Shown here: positions 46,101 through 57,000 of the stretch, in pieces
Layout of the letters: every line of letters begins with the position of its first letter
How positions within the stretch are numbered: position 1 is the first letter of the stretch
Origin: Lepas anatifera
Taxonomy: Eukaryota > Arthropoda > Thecostraca > Lepadidae
Reading direction: 5' to 3'
Length of the DNA: 64,000 nt
NCBI GenBank assembly: GCA_034440635.1
Contig: JAOTON010000200.1
Coordinates: 434,001-498,000 of the forward strand
Made by a program: the position numbers and the translations under genes
The notes under the pieces: model-generated
The model's database searches: none
Told to the model about the DNA's origin: nothing
The model's input: only the letters and a program-made list of their open reading frames with translations

Positions 46101-48152
46101 TACGAACTGCATGTGTTCTGCGATGCATCGGAGATCGCCTTTGGAGCTGTAGCGTATCTTAGGATGACAACCTATGATGGAACTCACACGACGTCGTTTG
46201 TGATGTCGAAGACACGTCTGGCGCCGATGAAGCAGTTAACTATCGTCAGACTGGAGCTGCAGGCTGCAGTTCTGGGTGTGAGGCTGGCCGGCTTCGTAAA
46301 GAGGGAGCTGACCTACCCGATCAGCGAAGTGTGCTATTGGACGGATAGCAAAGTTGTACTGCAGTTCCTCCAAAACGAAAGTAGGCGTTTTCACACATTT
46401 GTGGCTAACAGAGTTTCTGAAATTCAGGACGTGTCGAGCTCTCAGCACTGGCATCATGTATCCAGTGAGCTGAACCCAGCGGATATTTGTTCGCGTGGCG
46501 GAGCTAGCGAGAGTGTCCTTACAAGTCGACTCTGGTGGAAGGGACCAGAATTCCTGAGAGAAAACAAGAATGCATGGTCTGATAGTGAGCTTGACCCTTG
46601 CCTCGATCCACGAGACCCGGAGGTCAAAACACCAGCTAGAGTAGTGTTTTCTACTCAAAGTGAGCCTAAGCGGCTCTGGGAAACAGAACGGTTCTCCTCG
46701 TGGCAAAGAATGAAACGGACGGCTGCGTGGGTGCTCAGATTTGTGCACAACGCTCGTCTTAGCCGTGACGATCCAGCTAGGTGCAATGGCCCGTTGAGTG
46801 TCGAGGAGTTACGGACTGCAGAGTCAGCCATCTTGAGGGAATCCCAGTATCACTCATTTCGAAGAGAGCTGGAGAAAATCAAGCGCTCCGGTCAACTACC
46901 GAAGGGAAGCTGTCTTCAGCATCTGACGCCGTTCATCGACAGTGCTGGGCTGATACGAGCTGCCGGACGCACGGGAAGGTCAGCACTGGCATGGAAATCC
47001 TGTAACCCGGTCGTTTTGGGAAAGGACGCAGACGTTCTGCGTCTCATCGTACACGATGCGCACAACCGAGTTATGCATGCCGGACTGGAGCACACTCTAT
47101 CAGAAGTTAGGGTGAGCTTTTATATCCCCAAGGCTCGTTCAGTGGTGAAAAAGATTACACGGCACTGTCAGTACTGCAAAATCAGACGTGCTTGTCCACG
47201 GATTCCGCGGATGGGAGACCTACCAGAAGAGAGAGTAAGACCCTCTAGACCTTTCGAGTGCTGCGCATTGGACTATATTGGTCCCATGCAGGTAAAAAGA
47301 TTCCGAAAGACCGAGAAAAGGTATATCCTTCTAGTCACATGCTTGGCTACCAGAGCCATTCATCTAGAATTGGCAAGCTCGTTGACTGCAGATTGCTTTC
47401 TGATGGGTTTTAGGAGATTCATTGCCCGACGGGGGCAGCCAAGGGTCGTAATGTCAGACAACGGTACCAATATCGTAGCTGGAGAGAAAGAGCTGAGGGA
47501 GGGACTCAAGACCATGAATCAGACTCAGGTCTCTGAAGAGCTTCATAGGGAAAACATTGAATGGAAGTTCATCCCACCCACTGCAAGCCACATGGGTGGC
47601 GTATGGGAACGCCTTGTAGCATCGGTGAAGCGCTCATTGCGTGTAGTCTTGGGAAACCAATGTGTCTCCGAAGATGTGCTGCAAACAGTGCTCACAGAGG
47701 TGGAGTTCATGGTGAACAGTCGTCCCTTGACTTATGTCAGCGGTGACATCAACGATCCTGAGCCTCTGACGCCTAATCACTTTTTGCTGGGCATGCCACA
47801 AGCTGCAGTGTCTCCGGGCGTTTTTAGTGAGAGGGAGGTGATGAGTCGGTCTAAGTGGCGCCAGTCTCAAGCCCTGTCGGAGCAATTGTGGCGCCGATGG
47901 CAGAAGGAATATCTTCCACTTCTGCTGACGAGGAAGAAGTGGAACGATGAACAAAGGAATTTCCGAGAAGGCGACCTTGTTCTCATTGTCGAGGACATCT
48001 CACCCCGCGGTCTCTGGCCGAAGGCTCGTGTAATCGAGACGTATCCTGGAGAGGACGGTCGTGTCAGATCCGTCCGAGTCAAAACAGCCAGTGGGTCTGT
48101 CTATCACAGACCTGTGAGTAAGTTATGTTTCATTGAGAGCTGTGAATATTGA
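43005..48152 (+). CDS. BEL/Pao Gag-Pol polyprotein
   Basis: 1715 codons without a stop. By rough residue: a charged helix 1-60; a Gag-like region with PKFTGEPGEWPRWYALFKTL near 105-120; two Cys/His knuckles near 318-385 (CFCQEREHWLNEC; CFFCLRSGHILSQC); an aspartic protease with LLDPGSQTSL near 445; RT with VADVEQMFHQV near 780 and FYMDDF near 860; RNase H with FCDASEIAFGA near 1038 and WTDSK near 1112; an integrase zinc-binding HH-CC motif near 1350-1390; then an integrase core with ALDYIGP (about 1420), SDNGTN (about 1484) and a later catalytic glutamate in GGVWERL; and a DUF5641-like tail. All key motifs look intact. The first methionine is internal to Gag, so translation probably starts in the preceding frame. 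Confidence 0.93.
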   Translation: MLEISAKVKQLETSLLEKRLKQERQEREMQQRRKLQEAKDAQAVAELHARLTKAAEDDLSWERRNDFTEEGAGENQPSATAGQLQGVPPSSTLVHSLPRLTLPKFTGEPGEWPRWYALFKTLVHDQVSLTQTEKMLHLQSSVVGIAQHTIAGMMCEGALYEEALRTLRDRFGREEDVIHSCLEKVFSCPPPMELDPVSLERFHASVHCAVTVFQNLGYRGDLESFENLRRIVEKLPSCMRRDWGEHVLDMEPTRPSLVSFDDWLRRQVRISLNYARVNPDPRQPAGSTRRPPQRPRAETRPAQRTTLKISASAEKPECFCQEREHWLNECPMFLELSLDERAQTVADNGRCFFCLRSGHILSQCESAKPCGQEGCRMSHHKVLHGSKRVTRRYMGDARGDSYREVNTSDRVVAASSRSDSNTTLLQVVPVRVVGTQGQTRTVCALLDPGSQTSLCCEDVVARLGLKGKRQPLCLQNVEGAGAVQNCQRLSLELMPETSDKKISVPEVFAVKSINLTVPHIQKKGSWAHLRDLNVPDLSGQKVEMLLGANVLEAVLQLEAKVGRPGEPVAIRTAFGWTLTGSVSSCAPGHLRSVMLLRKAETISELVQDWWTTEGFGCKFDGEAPQSLEDVRALKIMEDTTRKVDGRYEVGLLWRDEEMKMPDNWNMAHHRLQRLERSLRQQPEKAKEYDEALMGYVEKGHARKIALSEPESKSVKRWYLPHHAVVNPNKAKVRVVFDAAAEYAGTSLNSALLTGPDMLQNLVGVLLRFREERIALVADVEQMFHQVRVREEDQPALSFLWRNLNQHQQPEAYQMQVVIFGAKCSPTLANHVLQKTAEDHGTDLPESRAAVEAVKNNFYMDDFLRSEKNVHDAKKMQKEVTKLVSQGGFRLTKWLSNRSEVLEDITEESRSPSALDLTSLGKAPERALGCVWKPNTDMLAVKSSPVDVPPTKRGVLKRVAMIFDPQGFVSPVVLRAKRLVQQLWSLKYGWDDPLQGSELAAWETWITELTDLERIEVPRCFKADIPADFDVSRYELHVFCDASEIAFGAVAYLRMTTYDGTHTTSFVMSKTRLAPMKQLTIVRLELQAAVLGVRLAGFVKRELTYPISEVCYWTDSKVVLQFLQNESRRFHTFVANRVSEIQDVSSSQHWHHVSSELNPADICSRGGASESVLTSRLWWKGPEFLRENKNAWSDSELDPCLDPRDPEVKTPARVVFSTQSEPKRLWETERFSSWQRMKRTAAWVLRFVHNARLSRDDPARCNGPLSVEELRTAESAILRESQYHSFRRELEKIKRSGQLPKGSCLQHLTPFIDSAGLIRAAGRTGRSALAWKSCNPVVLGKDADVLRLIVHDAHNRVMHAGLEHTLSEVRVSFYIPKARSVVKKITRHCQYCKIRRACPRIPRMGDLPEERVRPSRPFECCALDYIGPMQVKRFRKTEKRYILLVTCLATRAIHLELASSLTADCFLMGFRRFIARRGQPRVVMSDNGTNIVAGEKELREGLKTMNQTQVSEELHRENIEWKFIPPTASHMGGVWERLVASVKRSLRVVLGNQCVSEDVLQTVLTEVEFMVNSRPLTYVSGDINDPEPLTPNHFLLGMPQAAVSPGVFSEREVMSRSKWRQSQALSEQLWRRWQKEYLPLLLTRKKWNDEQRNFREGDLVLIVEDISPRGLWPKARVIETYPGEDGRVRSVRVKTASGSVYHRPVSKLCFIESCEY

Positions 48153-48695
48153 TAGTGAGAATCACCGCGCGAGGAGAAAGTAACTCCTCTCCATATCCCC
48201 AACTTGTCTGAGTCCTGCCTTGGTATGTGTTTGATCACTCACTCGCTGAACAGTACATGCTATACACGATGCACATAAACACGCCTCACACCGCAATCAG
48301 CCAAATCGGGAGCAGCTGCAGCGGCGCTTCGTATGCGGGATGGTCCGGCGGACGGTCTCCGGCCCGTACCTGCATCGTCTGACGCTGATCAAGTGCGCCA
48401 CCCGCCTCTCGGCTTACCCGTGACCTCTACCTCAACTGCGTGCCTGGGACACTGAACGAGTGCCAGCAAAATAGTTTAGTGTGAGATGCGTGTTATATGC
48501 GATTTTGTGACATGCGGACAATGTGAAACCCGCGCGACTCTTTCTGTTTGCTGCGACTTCTAGAGGTGCCGCTCTACTTCATCACAATATCTTAGCCTTT
48601 GTTACCTCCTGCGGCGTGAAGTGTACAAGAAGTTATAGTTTTGTTCCTCGAGAAAGTCCCATTCTTGGGTTTACCTCTGGTAAAACCGGGGGGAG
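48153..48695 (+). other. 3' untranslated region and polypurine tract of the BEL element
   Basis: No env frame. It ends with the purine run AAAACCGGGGGGAG directly before the 3' LTR, the usual primer for plus-strand DNA synthesis. Confidence 0.8.
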
Positions 48696-49293
48696 TGTGA
48701 CGACTTTCCTTTAACTTGTGGTTTTCTTTGGACAGAGCATGGGGTCTGCATGGTGCTGCATGGGCCTGCATCGCGGGAGCATACGCTTTGATTGAGCAAG
48801 CTAAATGTTTGTTATATGTCAGAAACGTGCTTGAAGTATGATGAGCGAAGTCTGAGCTACACTACCAACGGAGCGGATAACCATTGGTACGTGCATACGC
48901 TGACATGTTTATTTGTGCTGCCACTAGGCACGTTTGCTTGATTCTTCTCCCTCTGTCCCTTTGTAAGTTTACCTAAGCACGGTAAGCTCGTGATGTTGAC
49001 GCTAGCTTGCATAATTGCCTGTTCACTGCCTTGCTGCTAGTGCTGCTAGTGCTGCTAATGGCCCGCGTTTGTGACCGATTATGCTTATTTCCGCTTGTAA
49101 TGTTTGCTTGTTTGCTGCTGTTGCAGAAACCGCACCAGAAACACACTGCCTGCCAAATCATTGTACACCATTTACTCACCCTGTGTCACACACTTCAATT
49201 CACGTCTTTCATATTCCGGATATTTGTTGGACAAATACATCCTTATTCATTCCTCAGATGCGTGTTTTCGGACGGCTGTCGTTGGTAGTAACA
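48696..49293 (+). repeat. 3' LTR of BEL/Pao retrotransposon
   Basis: Same 598 bases as 41926-42523, ending TAGTAACA, followed by the target duplication AGAACC. Confidence 0.95.
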
Positions 49294-50146
49294 AGAACCC
49301 AATGGAAACTCCCCTTGTAAAACGGAGCTAACGGGGAATGAGGAATCTCTAAAACGGCTTGTGATACCTAGGCACCCCTGGTTATATAAATTGCTTATTA
49401 TACTGGTGGATTCTGGGAATGTATGATAAAAAGGCATGTGCCCCTGAGCTCAGAGCACAGTCCCCTAAACCAGGATTTCTACTAATTAATTTAGGTGAAG
49501 AAATAGTTTTCACAATTTTCAGCCCTGTCACACCATCCCCATCCAAACCACCGGCCTGTTCACCTTTTATTTACTCTTAACTGGGACCGAGCCTTGCGAA
49601 AATGGAACTTAATAAACGCGTTCAAAATGTATCTCCCAAATTTTTCCGGCAGCAAAAATGTGTTCTTCCAAAGACACTATACTACTCCTCGTCCCACGGC
49701 GATTGTGGGAGGCAAGGAACTTAATCCGCATTCAGCTAGGGCTCACTCGTCACGACAAAACCAGTGGGCATAACAGAAAATTTTCGACTCCAATATGCCT
49801 TAACCTGCACATTGTAACAGATATCACATGCTCCGCTGATTTCTCTGATGTTAAGTACTTGCATGAGTTGGCTACCCTTAAATCTATCCAAAAAAGTAGT
49901 GTTTTGGCTACTTCCATGACATTTTGGTGATATTTCGTTCCTTTTTTCGGTTTTAATCGAGTTTTCCTTCTCCGTCAATGATTTCTTTGCATTTTTATTG
50001 AACCAAAGATGCCCAAAAAATTATATAAACAAAGATATAGTAAGTTTTTTAGGTTACGTTAAAAAGTGCCCTTTTTTCCCCGGGGTGCCCCTCAAAGTTG
50101 GTGTGCCCCCCCATACGAAAGCTCTGGCTGCGCCCCTGGCTGCATC

Positions 50147-51299
50147 CTAATGTTCCGGCTTACCCCAAAAATTCAGCACTGGCAATGTCCCTGTTGGCCG
50201 GCTTCTGACAAACGTGGGAATCACCAATTTCTTGGTCACTGTCATTGCGTGCAAACAGGACTAAGGTATGTGACCCGCCAAGTTAAGAGCTCGTTAAAAG
50301 TGTAGGCACGTCCGAGCCGGGCTGGACCGTATGTAAGTTTTTTTGCTAAGTGACAGGTGACATCGCTTCCGCTCGGTGATCATGCTGCTGGTCCCCGTAC
50401 CGTGTCATTTATAGAGCGAAAATACAAAGTACCGGGAAATACGCTAGCGTGATGATGTTGGGACTAATTGCTCGAGGTTTTACCAAAAGTGAGATGTCAA
50501 GAGCAGTATGCCAGTAATAAGCCAATAATTTAGTTTGTTTGCAACTAAATGCTTTCAGTAAGTAGGATAAGCAAAAGCTGATTGCTTCGAAACTTAATGT
50601 ATAAAAGGCATCAATAACATCAGTAAGCGTTACGTTGTAATATACTAAACTGATCGACTCATAAGTACATATCCTTAATTTATTGCCAGTTGACTGTTTG
50701 CAAGATCTTACTGATTTGATCCAAGAATTATTAATGTTTTCAAGCCAACAAGCCGAGGCTGAGGTTTCATAAAGCGTGAACGCTCTAGAATGCGGCACAG
50801 AGTCTGTGTTTTTGTCAAAAGTAAAACCCTTTACATCTGCCACCACAAAAACTGAACCTTCCGTGGCTTCCTCGACACGGAAACAGCATCACCACACACA
50901 CTAAAACCGTGCTAAACGTACCTTTGGAAGGCTTCTTGGAGTTGAGGTCCTGTTCCTAATGTCAGCTCACACAATGTATCAGGCCTTGAATATATGAGCA
51001 TTGAAACAGTTTTGTTTGAATATATGATTTGAATACTTCCGTTCGATGCTCCCAATGCTTATGTGGTCTCCGAAATGTCTGGAGTCAGAGTGCCAGCTGG
51101 AAGTGCCCTATAATGTTAGTAATATGGATGCCGTTTGAGCTGAACAATCCCACTGCTCTCCTCAAAGCCGCGTGCCTGTGAATTCCTGAATTACATTTGC
51201 AATGCTGCATCGCTATTGAACCGAACTTGGGAGATAGGGTTTGGACTGCAAATCAGTGTTTTCGTTAGTTCATTTTCACTATAGGGCTTATGCAGGATA
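50147..51299. other. Intron sequence, unassigned
   Basis: No gene or known repeat recognised. The first part may continue the LINE 5' region seen at 38239-38635. Confidence 0.35.
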
Positions 51300-52154
51300 C
51301 GCGTTAGTGGAGGCAAAAACAACCGCCAACTCGGCCCCGCCTGGGCTCTTTTCGCACCCAGGGGGTCCGATCGGACTCCCGTATGAGCTCGGGAACCGGA
51401 AGTGAAATTAGCAAAAAAATGATTGGAACAGCGCTAGAGGTGCTAAACCTCTTCTACTCTCAAGTGGAGTTTGAACCATGTCCGTGACCCGTGACGTACA
51501 GAGGGCCAAAATGGGTCAAATTTAGACGCATTTGTCCTTTAGAACTTAAGAACCACTAGACCTGAAACAATGTCAAAGGCATCAATGTGTTTTCCATAAC
51601 CCTTATGATTTGAATCATATGCAACCATGACCTTGAAAGCTCAAATAATTACCTTTCACTGTCATGATTCACATTACTCGGATACTCGGGTAATGCTTAT
51701 CACTATGATACCAAGTTTATCGCTGAATCTTATCTCAAGATAAGATAAAGATGATATACTTTTGATGGGCGTTAAAAAGATATAGACGCAAACAATTTCG
51801 AAAACCGCGTCCTTCGGTGATCTCTGGTGACCTTGGTATTGGCTTGATCTCAAAATAGATGCCCACGCGCATATTTTTTTCTTTGAAGTACCTTCGAATG
51901 GTGTTTAGAAACTTAATCTAGCTCTTCTAGAAGCCGAGTTACACACTGGTTTTGTCAGCTTAGTTTTAGAAACCACAATCGCCGTATTATGGGTTTGGAA
52001 ATAACGTCCTAGCTCTTTGACCTGACCTGTCCCGGTGCCAATTACCGGCCATAAGTTGTCAAATGAATTATCCTACAGGTGTGCAGTGAAGCATCTCTCA
52101 TTCAAATCGACTTGGAATAATTCGCGAAAAATTGAGGGGTGGGTGAAGGGTTAA
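51300..52154 (-). mobile_element. TTAA-ended AGGTCA-rich element, inverted copy of 3703-4448
   Basis: Read on the minus strand it begins TTAACCCTTCACCC at 52154 and follows the 3703 element: GTAACTCGGCTTCTAGAAGAGCT, then TCTTCTACTCTCAAG-type sequence near 51455. The other end is near the palindrome GGTCCGATCGGAC (51368-51380) and CCCAGGCGGGGCC; its exact border is unclear. Confidence 0.65.
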
Positions 52155-53649
52155 CAACTTTTCGAAACGATCGTTATACCAGGGGTGGACATGAGATACT
52201 TCTCTAGAATTCTGGGGGGTTTTGAAGGTTCCATTTCTTGGGTCTGATATATTTTTGCAGCAAAATTTAACATGTAATTCCAATGGAACTGTTTGCAGGG
52301 GTTTGGGGCACGGGCCAGTGGGAAAATTAAAGTGGTGCTTAAGGGTATATTTGTGATTTTTGGTATGTAAAATGGATCAGGCTATCTTCTGGGTGCAGTT
52401 TTTAGTCCCTGACATGCTTTTGTAACAAGGAAAATCCACAATGAATTTCACGCTAATTCCTTCAGAATTCTGTTTCGAACGTTTCGCTCAACCAATCAGA
52501 ACGCTGGATGCTACCTTATGCTACCAGAACCAAAGGTATCTTGAACATAACCCTCCAAAATACTACCATATCCTCAACATGCTGCCAAATCAGGCAGTCA
52601 GCTGGCTGTCATGTCCGAACTGTATCTATAGGAACCGTGCGTTATACCAACTTTACTATTGCAATAGCGTGTTTGGAAATGATTTTCCAGCCGCTATATT
52701 GTGGAAATACAAACACTTATGCTCCTCATTGACATAAATCTATGCTGATTATCTCGCTACTTTCCTCCAGGTTTCTTGTTCGATGGCGTCCTAAAACAAG
52801 GCCGATTCTTTATCGTTGTAGGGATTATGTTTTTGTATGTTGTATTATTTTATTCCTGCAATAATTTCAAATATCGGTATTTCCTCTTATTTGCAAAAAA
52901 TGCGTATTTTTCCAATTCGATGATGCTTAAATGGTTGAAACAGTCGGCAAAATAATATAACCGACATGGAAGCTTCTTCCAAAGAACAACAAGCTGCAAT
53001 ACATTGTAAATACTAGTTTAAGAGTCCTGACCTCGCAGTTATAGTGCGGATATGAGAGAGGGTGCGCCATGCGCACAAACTGGAGGAAGGCTGCAGCCCA
53101 GAGTGCAGCATCACCTGCTGGATGATTTCAGGCTGTCCAAACACATTGACTTTCAACATGTACTCTTCAACTTTCCAGCCGAAGAATGTGATTGTCTTCC
53201 TCCGTCAGTGCATTTGTAGTGTCAGTTTTTGGACCCGTCAGAACTGGCCGATTTATTTTCAAGCAATATCTCCTGCTCATTTCATCGCTTAGTTTGGGTG
53301 CACACCATTGTCATGGACGAAGCAATGGGATTTAAGGAGGCCTTGCTCCTCTCTGATTTTTAGATTCTTAACTATTAGCCCTATGACGTGACATGAGAAG
53401 ATATGACAAAACATACCGCTTAATGTTTTCGTTTAATTCAACGTTTTATGGAGTCTAAAGTAATATTCAGATATAAGGAAGTTTGAAGATACACTAACCC
53501 CCAAGGTTTAAAGGTATTTAGAAATACCTCATATCCCCATGCTTGGGACTTCTCTACTCGGATGACGATTCTATCCCATTTGCGCTGTGTTTACCTGAGT
53601 AGCTCATTTTCAGCGAGGGCGGCTGACGGCTGTGCTATCTCTGCCACAG
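52155..53649. other. Intron sequence, unassigned
   Basis: Nothing recognised. Short frames at 52441-52737 and 53062-53292 carry no motif. Confidence 0.4.
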
Positions 53650-53780
53650 TCGCCCCCGTGGCCACCCTACGGCTCAGTCCGATGATCCGGCCAGACAACG
53701 TGCGGGAAGGCATGGGAGTCTACTTCGACTGCATCGTGGAGGCCAACCCGGCGCCCTCGCAGGTCACCTGGCTACACAAG
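53650..53780 (+). CDS. Sidestep-like Ig-superfamily gene, exon opening the next Ig domain
   Basis: The acceptor is TCTCTGCCACAG (ending 53649). Two bases complete the codon left open at 25424, then it reads APVATLRLSPMIRPDNVREG, MGVYFDCIVEANPAPS and QVTWLHK, then the donor AAG|GTCAGC at 53781 in phase 0. E-G-x-x-V-Y-F-x-C...N-P...W-x-H is the first half of an Ig domain, and a word of this form is typical of a later Ig domain in Sidestep-family proteins. No further exon downstream was recognised; the expected next exon would carry a D-x-G-x-Y-x-C strand. Confidence 0.75.
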
Positions 53781-53837
53781 GTCAGCGACTGTGTCTGATC
53801 CCCTGAATGCGTGTGCATTTGTGAATCCGGTAGCCGC

Positions 53838-54050
53838 CCCGGTAGCTCAGTTGGTAGAGCGTTGGGCTCCGGCCCGCTGCTCAGAAGCATGCAGTGGCAG
53901 TGCATGTCCAGGCTTGGGATCGGTTCCCCTGAGACGCTCCGGCGCTCAATAGTTTGCCCGACGTAGGTCGGCTGGCAACCGACTGGTGAGAGGGTGACCT
54001 GAGCGGGGCGGCCGTCCCTGTGCTTTGTGGGACGTTAAACTTTGGCTTCT
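53838..54050 (+). repeat. tRNA-derived SINE (third family)
   Basis: The head GCCCCGGTAGCTCAGTTGG and a B-box-like GGGATCGGTTCCCC resemble a tRNA gene. However, the anticodon region is expanded (CAGAAGCATGCAGTGGCAGT) and a non-tRNA tail follows (GGCTGGCAACCGACTGGTGAG ... GGGACGTTAAACTTTGGC). It is therefore a retroposed repeat, not a working tRNA. Confidence 0.75.
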
Positions 54051-57000
54051 AAATTATCCCTTCATTGTGGAGTTGCTCGTTCGGGTGGTGGGGTCGGGGT
54101 TCCGTGACAAGTCCCTTGAGGACTTCAGTGAGACTCCGACTCCAGCAGCCGTACTGGGAACAAGTTGGACCAAATTTATAAAAAAACATGATCTGGTTGT
54201 TTGCTGGTCGCCTCAGAAGTTATGGGTGCGCGGCGCGTTTGCGCACCATAATGTAAAATTGCACGTTCCGACGTCACCTTGACTACAGGCCAGTCAAGGT
54301 GAATCCAGCGTGGGAAGGGGAACTGGAACCTTACAAAGGTAGCTAAGTTTCAAGGGAAGCTACCGCTTTTATGACCCCCCTTCAACGAGGCAAGAGATGT
54401 GTGATACCTGACATTTAAGCACACTGGCATGGTTTTGAGAGCCCCTGAAAACTGTTCGCCCAGCCTTTGGCACGAAGATACTCCACCCCACGGTGTTCTG
54501 AATTAATAGGTCGCGAAGGATGTTGCAGAACGAGCCGTGAATTTAATCCAGGATTATGCAGGGTTCGCAAAAGATGAGAAGCTGCTGCAGGGTGTTCTGC
54601 AATCTCTTGAATAACACAGGAGAAAGATGCAGAGCTTTGGAAAGTCTGACGTCATGGAAATGTAGAATAGATGTAGAAATGACCAGTGATTTTGAAGCCT
54701 TTCAAGTTCCGACACCTTTAGAAGCTGGAACACCAACCATGAGTGGCGGCCCGATGACAGCGATTCGTGGCGTCGGAGCACTGGCCCTCCATGTGGGTGA
54801 CCTCTGAACACGTAAACCCGTCTACTTTATGAGCCGATAATTATAGTTGAATAAGTTGTGTTAGCACCCAGGCGTAAATATAGTTGTAAAACCTGTGCGT
54901 ACAGTCCCGTCGTAACACCCGCGCGAATAGTCTCGTTGCCAAGGTCACTCGGCTCCCTGCGGGGCCTGTTTGGGCGCTAGCCTAGGTGCGCGGGTCGTGA
55001 GATCATCTTGCACTGGATATTTAGTCTTTAAACCAGTTTTGCGTCTTTTCATATTTAATCATGTTTGACATCGACAGACCTCACTTGAGCACACTCAATC
55101 TCCGGTAGGATCGAAACGGACCCGGCATAAAACGTATGTAGGCCTGATTTCTGACGCACGGTGTGGTGTAACTCAAACCAAAATTTTGTCAGAAATTTTG
55201 TGGTAATTTGATCAAATGAATAACAGTGCATGGTACCAAAAGGATAACGGTTATTCTGGGTGACTAGATGATGAAAAAGAAAACCACATTCACTTTTGCA
55301 ATGTGTTCGTGTCAAGTATGGTCAAAAGATTGATCCCCGCCGGAAATTGCAATTTCTTACCCGTTTGGAACAATTACCGGACCCCTAACCTGATCAAGTG
55401 CTAAAAAGGTATCATATTGGGTATGAAATGATAGCTCTGGTGACAACAAAGATTATCTTCTTTATTTTGTTACTCTAAATCAATTATGAACAAAGATAGA
55501 GGCGTAAATAGCTGAAAAATCGATCAATTTAAGAAAAATCAAATTTTCAAATCAAATTCGCGACCCCTAGAAATTCTCGGATTTCGAAAATTATGGTCTC
55601 ATTGAACTCAGTAGGTCAGAATGCACGGGATTAGACATACCCACATACAATTTTCGAAAGTCGGTACAAAATGGGGCACCCTAGTGTCCAGTTCCGTTGG
55701 TGGATTGAACAGGCTGCGTAAGAGGGTTGGAAGAGAGCTAGTCTCACGCAAAAGTGACGTGGAGAGGCCCCTGCATCACCCCTATCTGACGTCACTGGAT
55801 TTTTATACGTGAAGGTATTTAAAAAAACAAGATATTCACAGCAATTCTGAGACTGGATGACCTAAAGAAGGTCCGTGTGGAGATTACGAACATCTAGTGA
55901 CAGATGCGGGTCCACTATGATTGAGGTGCAGGGGCAAGCTGAAGCCTGCTGAAGACAAGGAGAGGGCCACATCTGAAAATTTCCGCATAGGTTTTACAGC
56001 TAAATAAATACATGTGGTTGGCTTAAACATAAATTTCCAGCCTTCGAGGGCTGCAATGATATGTCTCACGTCACCTGATACCTAAGACGTAACCTTGCAA
56101 ATGGTGGAAGTTTTTATAAGACATAAAGCATCGCATTTTTTGCTTTGTAATTGTAAAATAGAAACCGAAATGAACCAAAATCAGCCTTGTTTTCTTGGAA
56201 AACTCACGTAATGTGGCATGAGCTGGTTGGTTACCAGTTTATCACGCCATCCGCAAGTCTTGGTATGTCCAGGTTCTCAATTCAGGGGTGCAATCCCAGA
56301 GGACTGCGCCGACCCGGAATTGACGTGTGGTGTCATCACGGCTGTAATGAAATATTTAACATTCAGCACTTGGGCTCATTTCAATTGAACAACTGGTTAG
56401 CGATTCTCTCTAGCTTGTGGTGAGGGGCAGGTGGCGCCAGTCAGAACAGATCCGTGACAACTGCTCACAACTTGTAAACCATTCAAATCACCCAGAAGTC
56501 GCTCATGAACTATGAAAAAAGCCTTGAGCTCAACAGGCAGGGTGCTGTTTCCATGCCGCACTGTTTCTGGCGATATACTCTTCGGACTCACGCACTGGCC
56601 TGTCGAAATCCACCGGGGCGGCCGGGTCCTTTCCAGCACAACTCTCCGGCGTGTCCATAATTGGCGCAATCGCGCCGACACCGCATCGACCTCGGCCGGC
56701 GGCGCGGCAGTCAATATGGCCCGTGCGTACAGCACCGTTCGTTGCTTATGCGGCACGTCCCTCGTGCCTGTGAGTGTTTCGCCGCCTACCCCACCAGTCT
56801 CGCCACGCTAACGAGGCCGTCGCCGCCGCGCCCCCGCCGCCGGAACTCGCGCGGTCCGGGCGGCTGACTGGGCGGCGGCGGCTGGGGAGTGCGTGATGGT
56901 AATACCTACGATGACCTGGTTTTCCCATTCCTCAGCATTCTTGGAAATGTTCTAGTCACAGGCTGAGACACTAGGTTGAGGGCTGACAACTTTAAACCAT

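Larger units (their letters stand above)
41926..49293 (+). mobile_element. Complete BEL/Pao LTR retrotransposon
   Basis: A 7368-bp element with identical-looking 598-bp LTRs, a gag-like short frame, a 1715-codon gag-pol frame, a purine tract (GGGGGGAG, 48688-48695) just before the 3' LTR, and a 6-base target duplication. No env-like frame follows pol; 48153-48695 is untranslated. Identical LTRs mean a very recent insertion. It lies inside the array part of hAT-like element 3. Confidence 0.93.
38644..50138. mobile_element. Large non-autonomous hAT-like element 3, carrying a BEL retrotransposon
   Basis: The left end is CAGTGGCGCAGCCAGG (38644) and the right end CTGGCTGCGCCCCTG (to 50138). The perfect 8-bp target duplication GCTGCATC lies at 38636-38643 and 50139-50146. 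The left end is repeated in tandem at 39216 (CAGGGCCGCAGCCAGG) and 39751 (CAGGGGTGCAGCCAGG). Each is followed by the same roughly 300-base unique block (GCCGTGCCGCTCGAAATTTAG) and then array. Arrays of CTGAGCTGATCTGGTGCCCC-type units run to about 41700. The LTR retrotransposon sits at 41926-49293. No transposase was seen. Confidence 0.9.

Noticed and set aside
43379..48082. Minus-strand frames across the BEL pol region
   Set aside because: Shadows of the 1715-codon sense frame; no motifs.
48973..49331. Frames repeated at 42203-42556 and 48973-49331 as duplicated genes
   Set aside because: They are within the two LTRs of one retrotransposon.
53838..53940. Functional tRNA gene
   Set aside because: A- and B-box-like words are present but the anticodon arm is expanded and the sequence continues into a SINE tail.
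56512..56928. Overlapping frames in the CpG-rich patch as a gene or the next Ig exon
   Set aside because: No D-x-G-x-Y-x-C Ig strand or other motif; openness follows from GC content.
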